A stretch of 32,316 nt of DNA. It comes from UBA724 sp049596815. GTDB lineage: Bacteria; Bacteroidota; Bacteroidia; Flavobacteriales; Flavobacteriaceae. The stretch spans positions 1-32,316 of the forward strand of contig JBMYLY010000010.1 in the NCBI GenBank assembly GCA_049596815.1. The letters run 5' to 3'. The stretch's first letter is position 1. The number at the start of each line of letters is the position of its first letter. Under the pieces are notes generated by a model that saw only the letters and a program-made list of their open reading frames with translations, had not been told where the DNA came from and did no database searches. Positions 7,076-14,876 of the stretch are shown here, piece by piece. The position numbers and the translations under genes were made by a program.

Positions 7076-8959
7076 CTACTTAATCAGCTCATAACTTCTA
7101 TTGATAAAGCTCGTCAGCGCCTCCCCTTTAAGCAGGTTCTGTGCCAATCGGGCCAAATCGAGTGACTGCTTTATCAGTCGCTCTTGCTTCTTTTGGGTTT
7201 TGGTATGAAGAATTTGCCCAATCAACTCGTGGTTGACATTGACAACCAAATTGTACATTTCTGGAAATCCACCCCCAAACATACCCCCACCGCCTCCGGT
7301 TTGTTGCATCTCTTTCATACGACGCATAAACTCGGGTTGGGTAATAAGCAAAGGTGGCGCATCACTGGCCATAGGCTCGAGTTGAACCGTGTAAGAAGCT
7401 TTGTCTACATGGCTTTCGATCAGTTCTTTGAGTTTGCCTTGCTCTTCCTCATTTAGTTTGGCTGCAGTGTTCTCCTCCTTGGCAATCAGCTTGTCAATAT
7501 GATCTGCATCTACACGGGCGAAACTCACTTTTTCATGCGTCGTTTCCAGTTTTTGGATCAAGTGTCCAACAATCGGAGAGTCCAATAGCAATACCGTGTA
7601 GCCTTTGGCTTTTGCAGTTTCTATATAAGCGTGTTGGGCTTCTACATCAGAAGCATACAGCAACACCAGCTTGTCGTCCTTGTCCGTTTGCAAGTCTTTG
7701 GTCTGTTCTTTGAGTTCGTCAAAGGTCAAATAGGTTCCCTCTGTGGTGGGGAACAAATTAAAGTTTTGCGCTTTTTCAAAGAACTTGTCCTCAGACAACA
7801 TGCCGTATTCGATCACCACTTTGATGTCGTTCCACTTTTGCTCGAAAGCTGCACGGTCTTTTTTAAAGAGTGAATTGAGTTTGTCAGCAACTTTTCGGGT
7901 GATATAATTGCTGATTTTCTTAACGGCTCCATCGGCTTGCAGGTAACTGCGTGACACGTTTAGCGGAATATCTGGTGAGTCTATCACCCCACGGAGCAAG
8001 GTCAAAAATTCAGGCACGATACCTTCCACATTGTCTGTGACAAACACCTGATTTTGATAGAGTTGAATGCGGTCTTTCTGTATGTTGAGGTCTTGTGAGA
8101 TCTTTGGGAAATACAAGATACCTGTCAGATGAAAGGGGTAGTCAACATTGAGGTGAATATTGAAAAGTGGCTCTTCGAATTGCATGGGGTACAACTCCCG
8201 ATAAAAACTCTTGTAGTCCGCATCTTCTAGCTCGGTAGGTTTTTTAATCCATGCAGGTTGTGGGTTGTTGATGATGTCGTCCACAGTTTCCTTGACTTCC
8301 TTGGCATCCTCCCCTTCGCCCTCGGTACGAGTTACCTCTTTGGTTCCCATTTTGATGGGAATGGGCATAAATTTGTTGTACTTTTCTAGTAGCGAACGCA
8401 CACGTGAGGAATCCAAAAACTCCTTGGAATCTTTGTCTATATGCAAAATGATTTCGGTGCCTCGGTCTGTTTTGTCATGGGGTTCGAGTGTGTATTCCGG
8501 AGATCCGTCGCAACTCCAGTGTGCCGCAGCTGCGTTTTTGTAGGACTTGGTAATGATTTCTACTTTTTTGGCAACCATAAAAGCCGAATAGAACCCTAAA
8601 CCGAAGTGCCCGATGATGCCACTGTCTTTGGCGCTGTCTTTGTATTGTTCCAAAAACTCTTCAGCTCCTGAGAATGCCACTTCGTTGATATATTTGTTTA
8701 CCTCGTCGGCTGTCATTCCAATCCCTTGGTCGATGATGTGGAGTTTTTTTCCTTTTTCATCGATTTTGATCTCTATTTGTGGGTTTCCGTATGCTACTTT
8801 GGCTTCCCCGATTTGTGTGAGGTGTTTGAGTTTTAGGGTAGCATCGGTAGCGTTAGAAATTAATTCTCTGAGAAATATCTCGTGGTCGCTGTATAAAAAC
8901 TTCTTGATTAACGGAAAAATATTTTCTACCGCTACATTGATTTTTCCAGTTTGGCTCAT
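7076..8959 (-). CDS. htpG: Molecular chaperone HtpG (bacterial Hsp90)
   Basis: A 627-residue ATP-dependent dimeric chaperone of the cytosol. The GHKL ATPase domain shows FLRELISNATDA (with the Mg-binding Asn), DQGIGMTADE and the lid GHFGLGFYSAFMVA. The middle domain has the conserved QLYQNQVFVTDN, LLRGVIDSPDIPLNVSR and YLQADGAVKKISNYI. The C-terminal dimerisation part includes a glycine-rich linker with GGGGGMFGG. The length fits the family. The upstream region carries a T-rich stretch (TA, eight T, G at 8995-8985) that resembles a distorted -7 box, 25 bases before the ATG; no HrcA/CIRCE inverted repeat was seen. It is monocistronic, with its own terminator. Confidence 0.98.
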   Translation of the reverse strand: MSQTGKINVAVENIFPLIKKFLYSDHEIFLRELISNATDATLKLKHLTQIGEAKVAYGNPQIEIKIDEKGKKLHIIDQGIGMTADEVNKYINEVAFSGAEEFLEQYKDSAKDSGIIGHFGLGFYSAFMVAKKVEIITKSYKNAAAAHWSCDGSPEYTLEPHDKTDRGTEIILHIDKDSKEFLDSSRVRSLLEKYNKFMPIPIKMGTKEVTRTEGEGEDAKEVKETVDDIINNPQPAWIKKPTELEDADYKSFYRELYPMQFEEPLFNIHLNVDYPFHLTGILYFPKISQDLNIQKDRIQLYQNQVFVTDNVEGIVPEFLTLLRGVIDSPDIPLNVSRSYLQADGAVKKISNYITRKVADKLNSLFKKDRAAFEQKWNDIKVVIEYGMLSEDKFFEKAQNFNLFPTTEGTYLTFDELKEQTKDLQTDKDDKLVLLYASDVEAQHAYIETAKAKGYTVLLLDSPIVGHLIQKLETTHEKVSFARVDADHIDKLIAKEENTAAKLNEEEQGKLKELIESHVDKASYTVQLEPMASDAPPLLITQPEFMRRMKEMQQTGGGGGMFGGGFPEMYNLVVNVNHELIGQILHTKTQKKQERLIKQSLDLARLAQNLLKGEALTSFINRSYELIK

Positions 8960-9041
8960 TACTTAAAATTTTCCCCTACCTAATCAAAAAAAATACCAAT
9001 TTGAACTGCCTGACAAGATGACATTTTATTTTGTTTAATAC

Positions 9042-9077
9042 TTTTTGCGTTTTATTAAACAATTTTTTATATATTTG
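9042..9077 (+). promoter_or_regulatory. Promoter of the candidate small RNA
   Basis: TTTTTG at 9042-9047, a 22-base spacer, then an exact -7 box TATATTTG at 9070-9077. This is one of the best-formed Bacteroidota promoters in the window, yet no protein start follows for about 190 bases. Confidence 0.7.
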
Positions 9078-9083
9078 TATTGC

Positions 9084-9222
9084 AATAGTGCTTAAAGCAT
9101 TATTAAAAATCGGGAAGAATTGCTATGAAACCTGAGCTTTAAACACTATTCGATTACAAATTCTTGGTTTGTTTGTTTTTTTGGTTAAGTTGTTTAAGGT
9201 GTACCATCCAGGTGCACCTTTT
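9084..9222 (+). ncRNA. Candidate structured small RNA or leader RNA between htpG and fabH
   Basis: Within the 306-bp gap between htpG and fabH, a strong promoter is followed by a long helix: 9084-9098 pairs with 9136-9150, 14 of 15 positions, the exception being a C-A pair at 9091/9143. Inside it, 9110-9114 pairs with 9131-9135 (five pairs, one G-U), leaving an A/U-rich bulge at 9099-9109 and a 16-base apical loop. The start expected from the -7 box falls at the base of this helix. A U/G-rich single-stranded stretch (9151-9195) leads to a terminator hairpin. The apical loop and helix contain a five-codon frame (ATG at 9125, MKPEL). It could be a free RNA of about 140 nt or an attenuator-type leader of fabH; I do not recognise it as 6S, SRP, tmRNA or RNase P RNA. 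Confidence 0.5.
9196..9222 (+). terminator. Terminator hairpin of the candidate small RNA
   Basis: A ten-pair stem (9196-9205 with 9211-9220, one G-U), loop ATCCA, and a short T run. The T run is only four bases, so strength is uncertain; it lies 43 bases before the fabH start. Confidence 0.6.
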
Positions 9223-9265
9223 ACTTTTCAACGAATTTTTCTCTATTTTTAAGCAAATTTGAATC

Positions 9266-10273
9266 ATGTATACAGCGCGTATTACCGGACTGGGAAAGTT
9301 TTTACCTGACAATGTTGTCACCAATGATAAACTTTCCAAACTTATGGATACCACCCATGACTGGATTGTAGAACGAACTGGTATCCATGAACGAAGGTTT
9401 GTACTCAAAGATTCTGAGGAAGGCACTGCCACCATGGGGGTCAAAGCGGCCGAACAAGCCATTGCGCGCGCTGGAATTTCAAAAGATGATATAGATCTAA
9501 TAGTATTTGCGACTCTGAGCCCTGACTATTATTTTCCTGGTTCGGGTGTGTTGCTCCAAGACTTGATGGGCATCGGTACTTGTCCGGCTTTGGACGTGCG
9601 CAACCAATGTTCAGGTTTTGTGTACGGTCTTTCCGTTGCAGACCAGTTCATCAAGACCGGCATGTACGAAAACGTACTTGTCGTAGGTTCTGAATACCAC
9701 TCAGGCGGTTTGGACTTGACCACGCGTGGTCGTACGGTCTCTGTCATATTTGGTGATGGAGCGGGTGCTGCGGTTGTCAGCCGAAGCAATGACGCTGAGC
9801 ATGGCATATTATCCACACATTTACACTCCGAAGGCAAGCATGCCAAGGAGTTGTCTATCATTGGGCCTAATACCAAAAAATGGATTCATGATGTTTTTGA
9901 GGATTACGACCCCAACGACATGGACTACCATCCTTATATGAACGGCCAATTGGTATTTAAAAATGCAGTGGTACGTTTTTCTGAGGTCATCCATGAGGCA
10001 CTCAAAGCCAACGGATTAGAGTCAACTGACATTGACATGCTTGTACCTCACCAAGCCAATTTGCGCATTGCGCAGTTTGTCCAAAAGAAATTTGGCCTCA
10101 GCGATGACCAAGTCTACAACAACATCATGCGTTATGGGAACACTACAGCAGCCTCCATCCCAATTGCACTCTGTGAGGCCTGGGAAGAAGGCAAAATTAA
10201 GGAAGGAGACCACGTGATGTTGGCTGCTTTTGGAAGTGGATTCACTTGGGGCAGTGCACTGATGAAGTGGTAA
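9266..10273 (+). CDS. 3-oxoacyl-[ACP] synthase III family protein (FabH-like)
   Basis: A 335-residue thiolase-fold enzyme that condenses an acyl-CoA starter with malonyl-ACP in fatty-acid synthesis. The catalytic triad is complete: C115 in VRNQCSGFVYGL, H262 in VPHQANLRI and N292 in RYGNTTAASIPIAL. GDGAGAAVV (163-171) and the closing FGSGFTWGSALMKW are typical. Compared with E. coli FabH (317 residues) there is a longer acidic segment around 203-227 (KKWIHDVFEDYDPNDMDYHP), as in the second FabH-type group of Bacteroidota, so the main FabH may be elsewhere, near plsX. A CAAATTTG box (one mismatch) lies four bases before the ATG. The stop is one base from the convergent symporter stop. Confidence 0.92.
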   Translation: MYTARITGLGKFLPDNVVTNDKLSKLMDTTHDWIVERTGIHERRFVLKDSEEGTATMGVKAAEQAIARAGISKDDIDLIVFATLSPDYYFPGSGVLLQDLMGIGTCPALDVRNQCSGFVYGLSVADQFIKTGMYENVLVVGSEYHSGGLDLTTRGRTVSVIFGDGAGAAVVSRSNDAEHGILSTHLHSEGKHAKELSIIGPNTKKWIHDVFEDYDPNDMDYHPYMNGQLVFKNAVVRFSEVIHEALKANGLESTDIDMLVPHQANLRIAQFVQKKFGLSDDQVYNNIMRYGNTTAASIPIALCEAWEEGKIKEGDHVMLAAFGSGFTWGSALMKW

Positions 10274-10274
10274 G

Positions 10275-11711
10275 CTACCTACGACGTATAAGCCATAAAC
10301 CTACCATTCCTAGAAATCCGTTGAGGGCAAGAACGAAAAACCCAAAATCAAAACCATAGGTGGTATGGGTCCATTGACTTATAAAATAACCGAACACCGG
10401 GGTTATTACTGCTACCCAAGGCACCCATTTGTCTTTGAGTTGCATCTTTGAGCCGATGCCCAACGTATAAAGCGCGAGTAAAGGTCCGTAAGTGTAGCCC
10501 GCAAATACAAACAACTTAGCGATGACACTCTCATCGGCAATCAGATAGTTAAAGCCCAAGATGACAGCGATAAGCACCCCAGACACCAATAGGTGCACAC
10601 GTTTTCGTGTTTGTTCTTGTTGGGCTTTTGGTAGCTTTTTTTCTATTTCTAACAAATCGATACTCACACTGGTGGTTAAGGAGGTCAAGGCACTGTCGGC
10701 ACTGCTATAGGCAGCGGCAATAAGCCCCAACAAAAAGACCAGAGCCAAGGTGATCCCAAAACCACCTTGAGTAGCGACGATGGGAAACAGTTGGTCTTTG
10801 TGGGCATCTATGCCGTTGGTAAATGCATAGGCAGTCAGCAACGCGCCCAAACACAAAAACACAAAGTTGACAAGGGTCAACACGATCGTAAACCAAAACA
10901 TATTTTTTTGGGCATCTTTCAGGCTTCGGCAACTCAAGTTTTTCTGCATCATGTCTTGGTCCAAGCCGGTCATAACCACGGCGATAAGGGTTCCGGCAAA
11001 GAATTGTTTCCAAAAATAATAGGGGCTTTTATAGTCATCAAAGAAAAAGATTTGGGTGGTTTGTTGTTCGCGAAGCCACAAGCCGATGTTTTCAATTTCC
11101 AAACTTGCACTCACATAGTATAGCCCCAAGCAAAGTGCCAAAAGCATAAAACCCGTTTGAAGAACATCTGTCCATACGATGGTATTGATACCCGACCGAT
11201 GGGTGTAGAGCCAAATAAAACACACGGTTACTATTACTGTAAACCAAAAAGGCACACCCATTTGATCAAAAATCACCCATTGCAATACGCTAGCCACCAA
11301 ATACAAACGAAAGCTCGCACCCACAATACGAGACAGTATGAAGAAAGAAGCCCCTGTTTTGTAAGTGTAATGCCCAAACCTAGTGGACAAATATGTATAG
11401 ATGGAGGTAAGGTTGTAGTGATAATATATAGGCAATAACACCCGACCTATGACGAGATAGCCCAAAATATAGCCCAATACCATTTGGAAATAGCTAAACT
11501 GTGAAGCCTCTACCCAGCCCGGTACTGAGATAAACGTGACCCCCGACAAGGAAGCCCCAATCATGCCAAAAGCTACCAAATACCACGGAGCCGATTTGTT
11601 AGCATTGAAGAAGGCACTGTTGTTTTGTGCGCCTTTGGTAAAACGTGCCACAAGCATCAACACAGCAAAGTATGCCAGTACAATCGCAATAAGAAGGGAT
11701 CCGCTTATCAT
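10275..11711 (-). CDS. Sodium:solute symporter (SSS family)
   Basis: A 478-residue polytopic membrane protein, with about 12-13 hydrophobic segments, of the sodium/solute symporter family (PutP/SGLT fold). Family marks are AFGMIGASLSGVTFISVPGWVEASQF in the first helices, SRIVGASFRLYLVASVLQW, MTGLDQDMMQKNLSCRSLKDAQKNM in the middle and AAAYSSADSALTSLTTSVSIDL for the Na2-site helix 8, with the conserved SSADS/LT serines. The substrate cannot be read from the sequence; related flavobacterial proteins are annotated only as symporters. A TATCTTTG box lies ten bases upstream of the ATG. The gene diverges from recR over 58 bp and converges on fabH with a one-base gap, so neither of that pair has its own terminator space. 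Confidence 0.93.
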   Translation of the reverse strand: MISGSLLIAIVLAYFAVLMLVARFTKGAQNNSAFFNANKSAPWYLVAFGMIGASLSGVTFISVPGWVEASQFSYFQMVLGYILGYLVIGRVLLPIYYHYNLTSIYTYLSTRFGHYTYKTGASFFILSRIVGASFRLYLVASVLQWVIFDQMGVPFWFTVIVTVCFIWLYTHRSGINTIVWTDVLQTGFMLLALCLGLYYVSASLEIENIGLWLREQQTTQIFFFDDYKSPYYFWKQFFAGTLIAVVMTGLDQDMMQKNLSCRSLKDAQKNMFWFTIVLTLVNFVFLCLGALLTAYAFTNGIDAHKDQLFPIVATQGGFGITLALVFLLGLIAAAYSSADSALTSLTTSVSIDLLEIEKKLPKAQQEQTRKRVHLLVSGVLIAVILGFNYLIADESVIAKLFVFAGYTYGPLLALYTLGIGSKMQLKDKWVPWVAVITPVFGYFISQWTHTTYGFDFGFFVLALNGFLGMVGLWLIRRR

Positions 11712-11721
11712 AATCTCTTGC

Positions 11722-11729
11722 CAAAGATA
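11722..11729 (-). promoter_or_regulatory. -7 promoter box TATCTTTG for the symporter
   Basis: Exact TAnnTTTG match on the minus strand, ten bases from the symporter ATG. Confidence 0.55.
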
Positions 11730-11756
11730 TTATTATACTACATAGTGCCAAATCGT

Positions 11757-11764
11757 TACTTTTG
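11757..11764 (+). promoter_or_regulatory. -7 promoter box TACTTTTG for recR
   Basis: Exact TAnnTTTG match, with five bases to the recR ATG. The predicted transcript would start at or beside the start codon. Confidence 0.6.
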
Positions 11765-11769
11765 CCACA

Positions 11770-12381
11770 ATGGAATACGCTTCTAAATTGGTGGAACAAG
11801 CAGTCGAGGAAATTGCGCATCTCCCGGGAATCGGAAAACGAACTGCCATGCGCTTGGTATTGTTTTTGTTGCGCCAGCCCGAAACCACCAGTTTGGATTT
11901 GGCAGATGCCATTTCCAAACTAAGAACCCAGATTCAGTATTGCACTTCATGTTTTAACATTTCTGATCAACCCATTTGTTCCATTTGCGCCAACCCCAAA
12001 CGCCATAAAGACATTGTCTGTGTGGTAGAGGATGTGCGCGATGTGATGGCGATAGAGAGCACAGGTCAGTTCAATGGCTTGTACCATGTGTTGGGTGGAA
12101 AAATATCTCCATTGGACGGTATTGGCCCACAAGAATTGGAAATCAACAGCTTGGTTGAAAAGGTAAAATCGGGTGCAATAAACGAGTTGATTTTGGCGTT
12201 AAGCAGTACAATGGAAGGCGATACCACCAACTACTATATCTACAAACAAGTAAGCCCCTACGACGTTTCAGTAACTACCATAGCAAGAGGCGTGGCTGTG
12301 GGGGATGAATTGGAATACGCCGATGAAGTTTCGCTTGGGCGAAGCATTGTAAAACGCATTCCGTTCGATGGCACAATCTAG
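11770..12381 (+). CDS. recR: Recombination mediator protein RecR
   Basis: A 203-residue protein that, with RecO (and RecF), loads RecA on SSB-covered gaps. The domain order is complete: an N-terminal helix-hairpin-helix (LPGIGKRTAMRLVLFLL), a C4 zinc finger (C58, C61, C70, C73: CTSC then CSIC), a Toprim domain with VVEDVRDVMAIE, YHVLGGKISPLDGIGP and LALSSTMEGDTT, and the C-terminal ARGVAVGDELEYADEVSLGRSI. The length is the family standard. The stop codon lies 14 bases inside the following glycosyltransferase gene in another frame, so the two are coupled, although they are not known to share a process. Confidence 0.97.
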   Translation: MEYASKLVEQAVEEIAHLPGIGKRTAMRLVLFLLRQPETTSLDLADAISKLRTQIQYCTSCFNISDQPICSICANPKRHKDIVCVVEDVRDVMAIESTGQFNGLYHVLGGKISPLDGIGPQELEINSLVEKVKSGAINELILALSSTMEGDTTNYYIYKQVSPYDVSVTTIARGVAVGDELEYADEVSLGRSIVKRIPFDGTI

Positions 12382-13570
12382 CAACCCTTCAGTAGAACTT
12401 TCCGTTGTAATTCTCAATTACAACGTGAAACACTTTTTAAACCTTTGTTTGGAGAGTGTCGTTGAGGCAACCCAAAACATAAAAACAGAAATCATTGTGG
12501 TGGACAATGACTCTCGTGATGGAAGTGTGGCTATGGTTGCCCAAAAGTTCCCACAAGTGCGTTGTATAGCCAATAAGGAAAACTTTGGTTTTTCGAAGGG
12601 CAACAACATGGGGGTAAAGCATGCGCAAGGTAAATACATATGCATTCTAAACCCTGACACAGTGGTTTCCGAGAGCACATTCGAATCCTTGTTGGATTTC
12701 TGCAAACAAAATGACAATGTGGGTGTTGTAGGGCCCAAGTTGGTTGATGGTTCCGGGTTGTTTTTGAAAGAGTGCAAAAGAGGCAAGCCCACCCCATGGA
12801 ATGCTTTTACCAAAATTACGGGTTTGTATAAGCTGTCATCAAGATGGTTTGGCGCGTATTACAACATGAAGTTGGATCAAGACAGCACAGGAAAAACTGC
12901 GGCGGTGGTAGGTGCTTTTATGCTGCTAAAAAAATCCATTTATATCAAAATAGGCGGGTTTGACGAAAGTTTTTTCATGTATTTTGAAGACGATGATTTT
13001 TGTTACCGCATAGCCAGTTTGGGTTACCAAAATTATTATGTGCCCACGACAACGTGCATTCATTTTAAAGGGGAAAGCACCCTTAGAGACAAGCAGTTTC
13101 AAATGCGTTTTCAGGCAGGGATCAACCAATTCTATCAAAAACATTTTCCAAACACTCCATTTTTCAGATTGTGGTTGCGGCTAAGCTCCACCATATTTTC
13201 GTTGATAAAACGTTTTGCAAAGCCTCCCAAACCTTTTACTGAAGAAGATAGGAAGAGAAGTATCTTAATAAGCAGAGATACCAAGCTGCAAGGTGCGCTG
13301 CAAGCGCAAACCGCAAATTCCACTACCCTTTGTCCGGGTTTGTTGCATGTGTTACAACTAAAAAACCCTCCTTCCAAAATCTTTTTTGACACTGGGGCCC
13401 TTCGCTACGATGAGATCATCAACTTTATGGAAACACACAACAAAACCTTCGATTATACTTTTCTGACCAAAGACCATAGTGTGGGTGTTGGCAGCGCAAG
13501 TCCTCTTTCGCGTGGCCATGCCTTGGAGTTGGATTATAAAGCTGAAACGGCGGTCACGCACTTGGTTTAA
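12368..13570 (+). CDS. Glycosyltransferase family 2 with a C-terminal extension
   Basis: A 400-residue GT-A-fold enzyme, probably a rhamnosyltransferase-like inverting transferase for cell-surface glycans. The nucleotide-sugar domain shows LSVVILNYN, EIIVVDNDSRDGS, NFGFSKGNNMGVKHAQGKYICILNPDTVV (DxD equivalent NPD) and VVGAFMLLKKS, with the acceptor-site FFMYFEDDDFCYRI. There is no clear membrane helix. After about residue 290 comes a tail of some 100 residues (RSILISRDTK, then FDTGALRYDEIINFME and SVGVGSASPLSRGHAL) that resembles a small Rossmann-like module seen in other flavobacterial GT2 proteins, as far as I remember. It overlaps recR by 14 bases at its start. The DxD and base-site residues are intact. 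Confidence 0.9.
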   Translation: MAQSSNPSVELSVVILNYNVKHFLNLCLESVVEATQNIKTEIIVVDNDSRDGSVAMVAQKFPQVRCIANKENFGFSKGNNMGVKHAQGKYICILNPDTVVSESTFESLLDFCKQNDNVGVVGPKLVDGSGLFLKECKRGKPTPWNAFTKITGLYKLSSRWFGAYYNMKLDQDSTGKTAAVVGAFMLLKKSIYIKIGGFDESFFMYFEDDDFCYRIASLGYQNYYVPTTTCIHFKGESTLRDKQFQMRFQAGINQFYQKHFPNTPFFRLWLRLSSTIFSLIKRFAKPPKPFTEEDRKRSILISRDTKLQGALQAQTANSTTLCPGLLHVLQLKNPPSKIFFDTGALRYDEIINFMETHNKTFDYTFLTKDHSVGVGSASPLSRGHALELDYKAETAVTHLV

Positions 13571-13575
13571 ATTCG

Positions 13576-13583
13576 TAATTTTG
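13576..13583 (+). promoter_or_regulatory. -7 promoter box TAATTTTG for the E2 gene
   Basis: Exact TAnnTTTG match with four bases to the ATG, in the 17-base gap after the glycosyltransferase. Confidence 0.55.
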
Positions 13584-13587
13584 CAGC

Positions 13588-14874
13588 ATGGCGCAATACA
13601 AATTATGCTTACCTGCTATGGGTGAAAGTGTCAACGAAGCTACCGTGACACAATGGCTCAAAAACGAGGGAGACCCCATTTCCGCTGATGAGGCCGTGGT
13701 CGAAGTGGCTACGGACAAGGTTGACACCGAAGTTCCCAGTGAGATTTCAGGAGTCCTTGTCAAAAAATTGGTCCAAGAAAACGAAGTGGTGGCTGTTGGA
13801 AGCCCCATGGCGATCATCGAAACGGATGAGGATATTGACCAAGAAGACACGGATATTGTGCATGAATCACCAATCGCTGAGGAGGAAGCACTCGCGACTG
13901 AGGAAGCTACTGCCCTAATGTCTCAGGCCACAGAGGTGGTTTCTGAACCCCAAACGCCAACCCATAAAGGGGAGACTTATTATTCTCCCTTGGTCAAAAG
14001 CATTGCCAAGGAAGAAGGTATTAGCGATGCCGAACTTTCGGGGATTGCTGGAACCGGCAAGTCGGGTAGGGTCACCAAAAAAGACATCCTGGCCTACATA
14101 GAAAACCGCAGTGCCTCCAAACCGGCGGCAACACCTTCAGCTTCTACACCCGTTTTTTTTTCTGGCCCCACTCAAATTACAGAGATGAATCGTATGGAAC
14201 AGCTTATAGCAGACCATATGCACAAAAGCCTTCAGACAGCCGCCCATGTCCAATCCTTTATTGAAGTAGATGTAACAGCCTTGTGGGATTGGCGCGAGCG
14301 TGTCAAGAAGGCTTTTCTGCAACGTCAATCTGAAAAATTGACTTTCACGCCGATTTTTATGATGCTTACAGCCCAGGCATTGCGTGATTTTCCTTTACTG
14401 AATTCATCTGTGGAAGGAAATAAAATCATCCAAAAGAAAAACATCAACTTGGGTATGGCTACGGCATTGCCCGATGGGAACCTAATTGTGCCGGTCATCA
14501 AAGATGCAGACCAGTTGAGTCTGATTGGTTTTGCTAAAAAAGTAAATGACCTAGCTACCAGGGCGCGAAAAGGCAGTCTACTCCCCGATGATGTTCAAGA
14601 CGGTACTTACACGGTTACCAACATCGGTATGTTTGACAGTTTGATGGGCACGCCCATTATCAACCAACCCCAAGTGGGAATCTTGGCTTTGGGGGCTATT
14701 AGAAAAGTTCCTGCTGTTGTAGAGACTGAACAAGGCGATTTTATCAGTATTCGAAGAAAAATGATCCTATCTCACAGCTATGACCACCGAATCATCAACG
14801 GTGCTATGGGCGGGTTATTTATCAAAAAGATGAAAGAACTCATCGAAAACTGGGACACCCATCAAACCATCTGA
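13588..14874 (+). CDS. 2-oxo acid dehydrogenase complex E2 (dihydrolipoyl acyltransferase)
   Basis: A 428-residue lipoyl acyltransferase. The lipoyl domain (residues 1-80) carries the modified lysine K44 in VATDKVDTEV. A peripheral-subunit-binding domain follows (about 131-175: YYSPLVKSIAKEEGISDAEL to DILAYIENR), then the acyltransferase core with ITEMNRMEQLIADHMHKS and the end motif SYDHRIINGAMGG. The catalytic His is H400, but the Asp usual four residues later in HxxxDG is Asn. The substrate is probably branched-chain or another 2-oxo acid, judging from the PAMGES lipoyl start; this cannot be fixed, because no E1 or E3 gene is adjacent. It is followed by an exonuclease gene two bases later and has its own promoter box. 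Confidence 0.93.
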   Translation: MAQYKLCLPAMGESVNEATVTQWLKNEGDPISADEAVVEVATDKVDTEVPSEISGVLVKKLVQENEVVAVGSPMAIIETDEDIDQEDTDIVHESPIAEEEALATEEATALMSQATEVVSEPQTPTHKGETYYSPLVKSIAKEEGISDAELSGIAGTGKSGRVTKKDILAYIENRSASKPAATPSASTPVFFSGPTQITEMNRMEQLIADHMHKSLQTAAHVQSFIEVDVTALWDWRERVKKAFLQRQSEKLTFTPIFMMLTAQALRDFPLLNSSVEGNKIIQKKNINLGMATALPDGNLIVPVIKDADQLSLIGFAKKVNDLATRARKGSLLPDDVQDGTYTVTNIGMFDSLMGTPIINQPQVGILALGAIRKVPAVVETEQGDFISIRRKMILSHSYDHRIINGAMGGLFIKKMKELIENWDTHQTI

Positions 14875-14876
14875 TT

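Noticed and set aside
8960..9041. HrcA/CIRCE or sigma-32-type heat-shock control upstream of htpG
   Set aside because: No TTAGCACTC-type inverted repeat and no clear sigma-32 -35/-10 pair was found; only a distorted T-rich -7-like box.
9125..9142. Mini-frame MKPEL within the candidate small RNA, as a leader peptide
   Set aside because: Five codons with no run of regulatory codons; it is partly inside a helix and can arise by chance. Kept only as a note.
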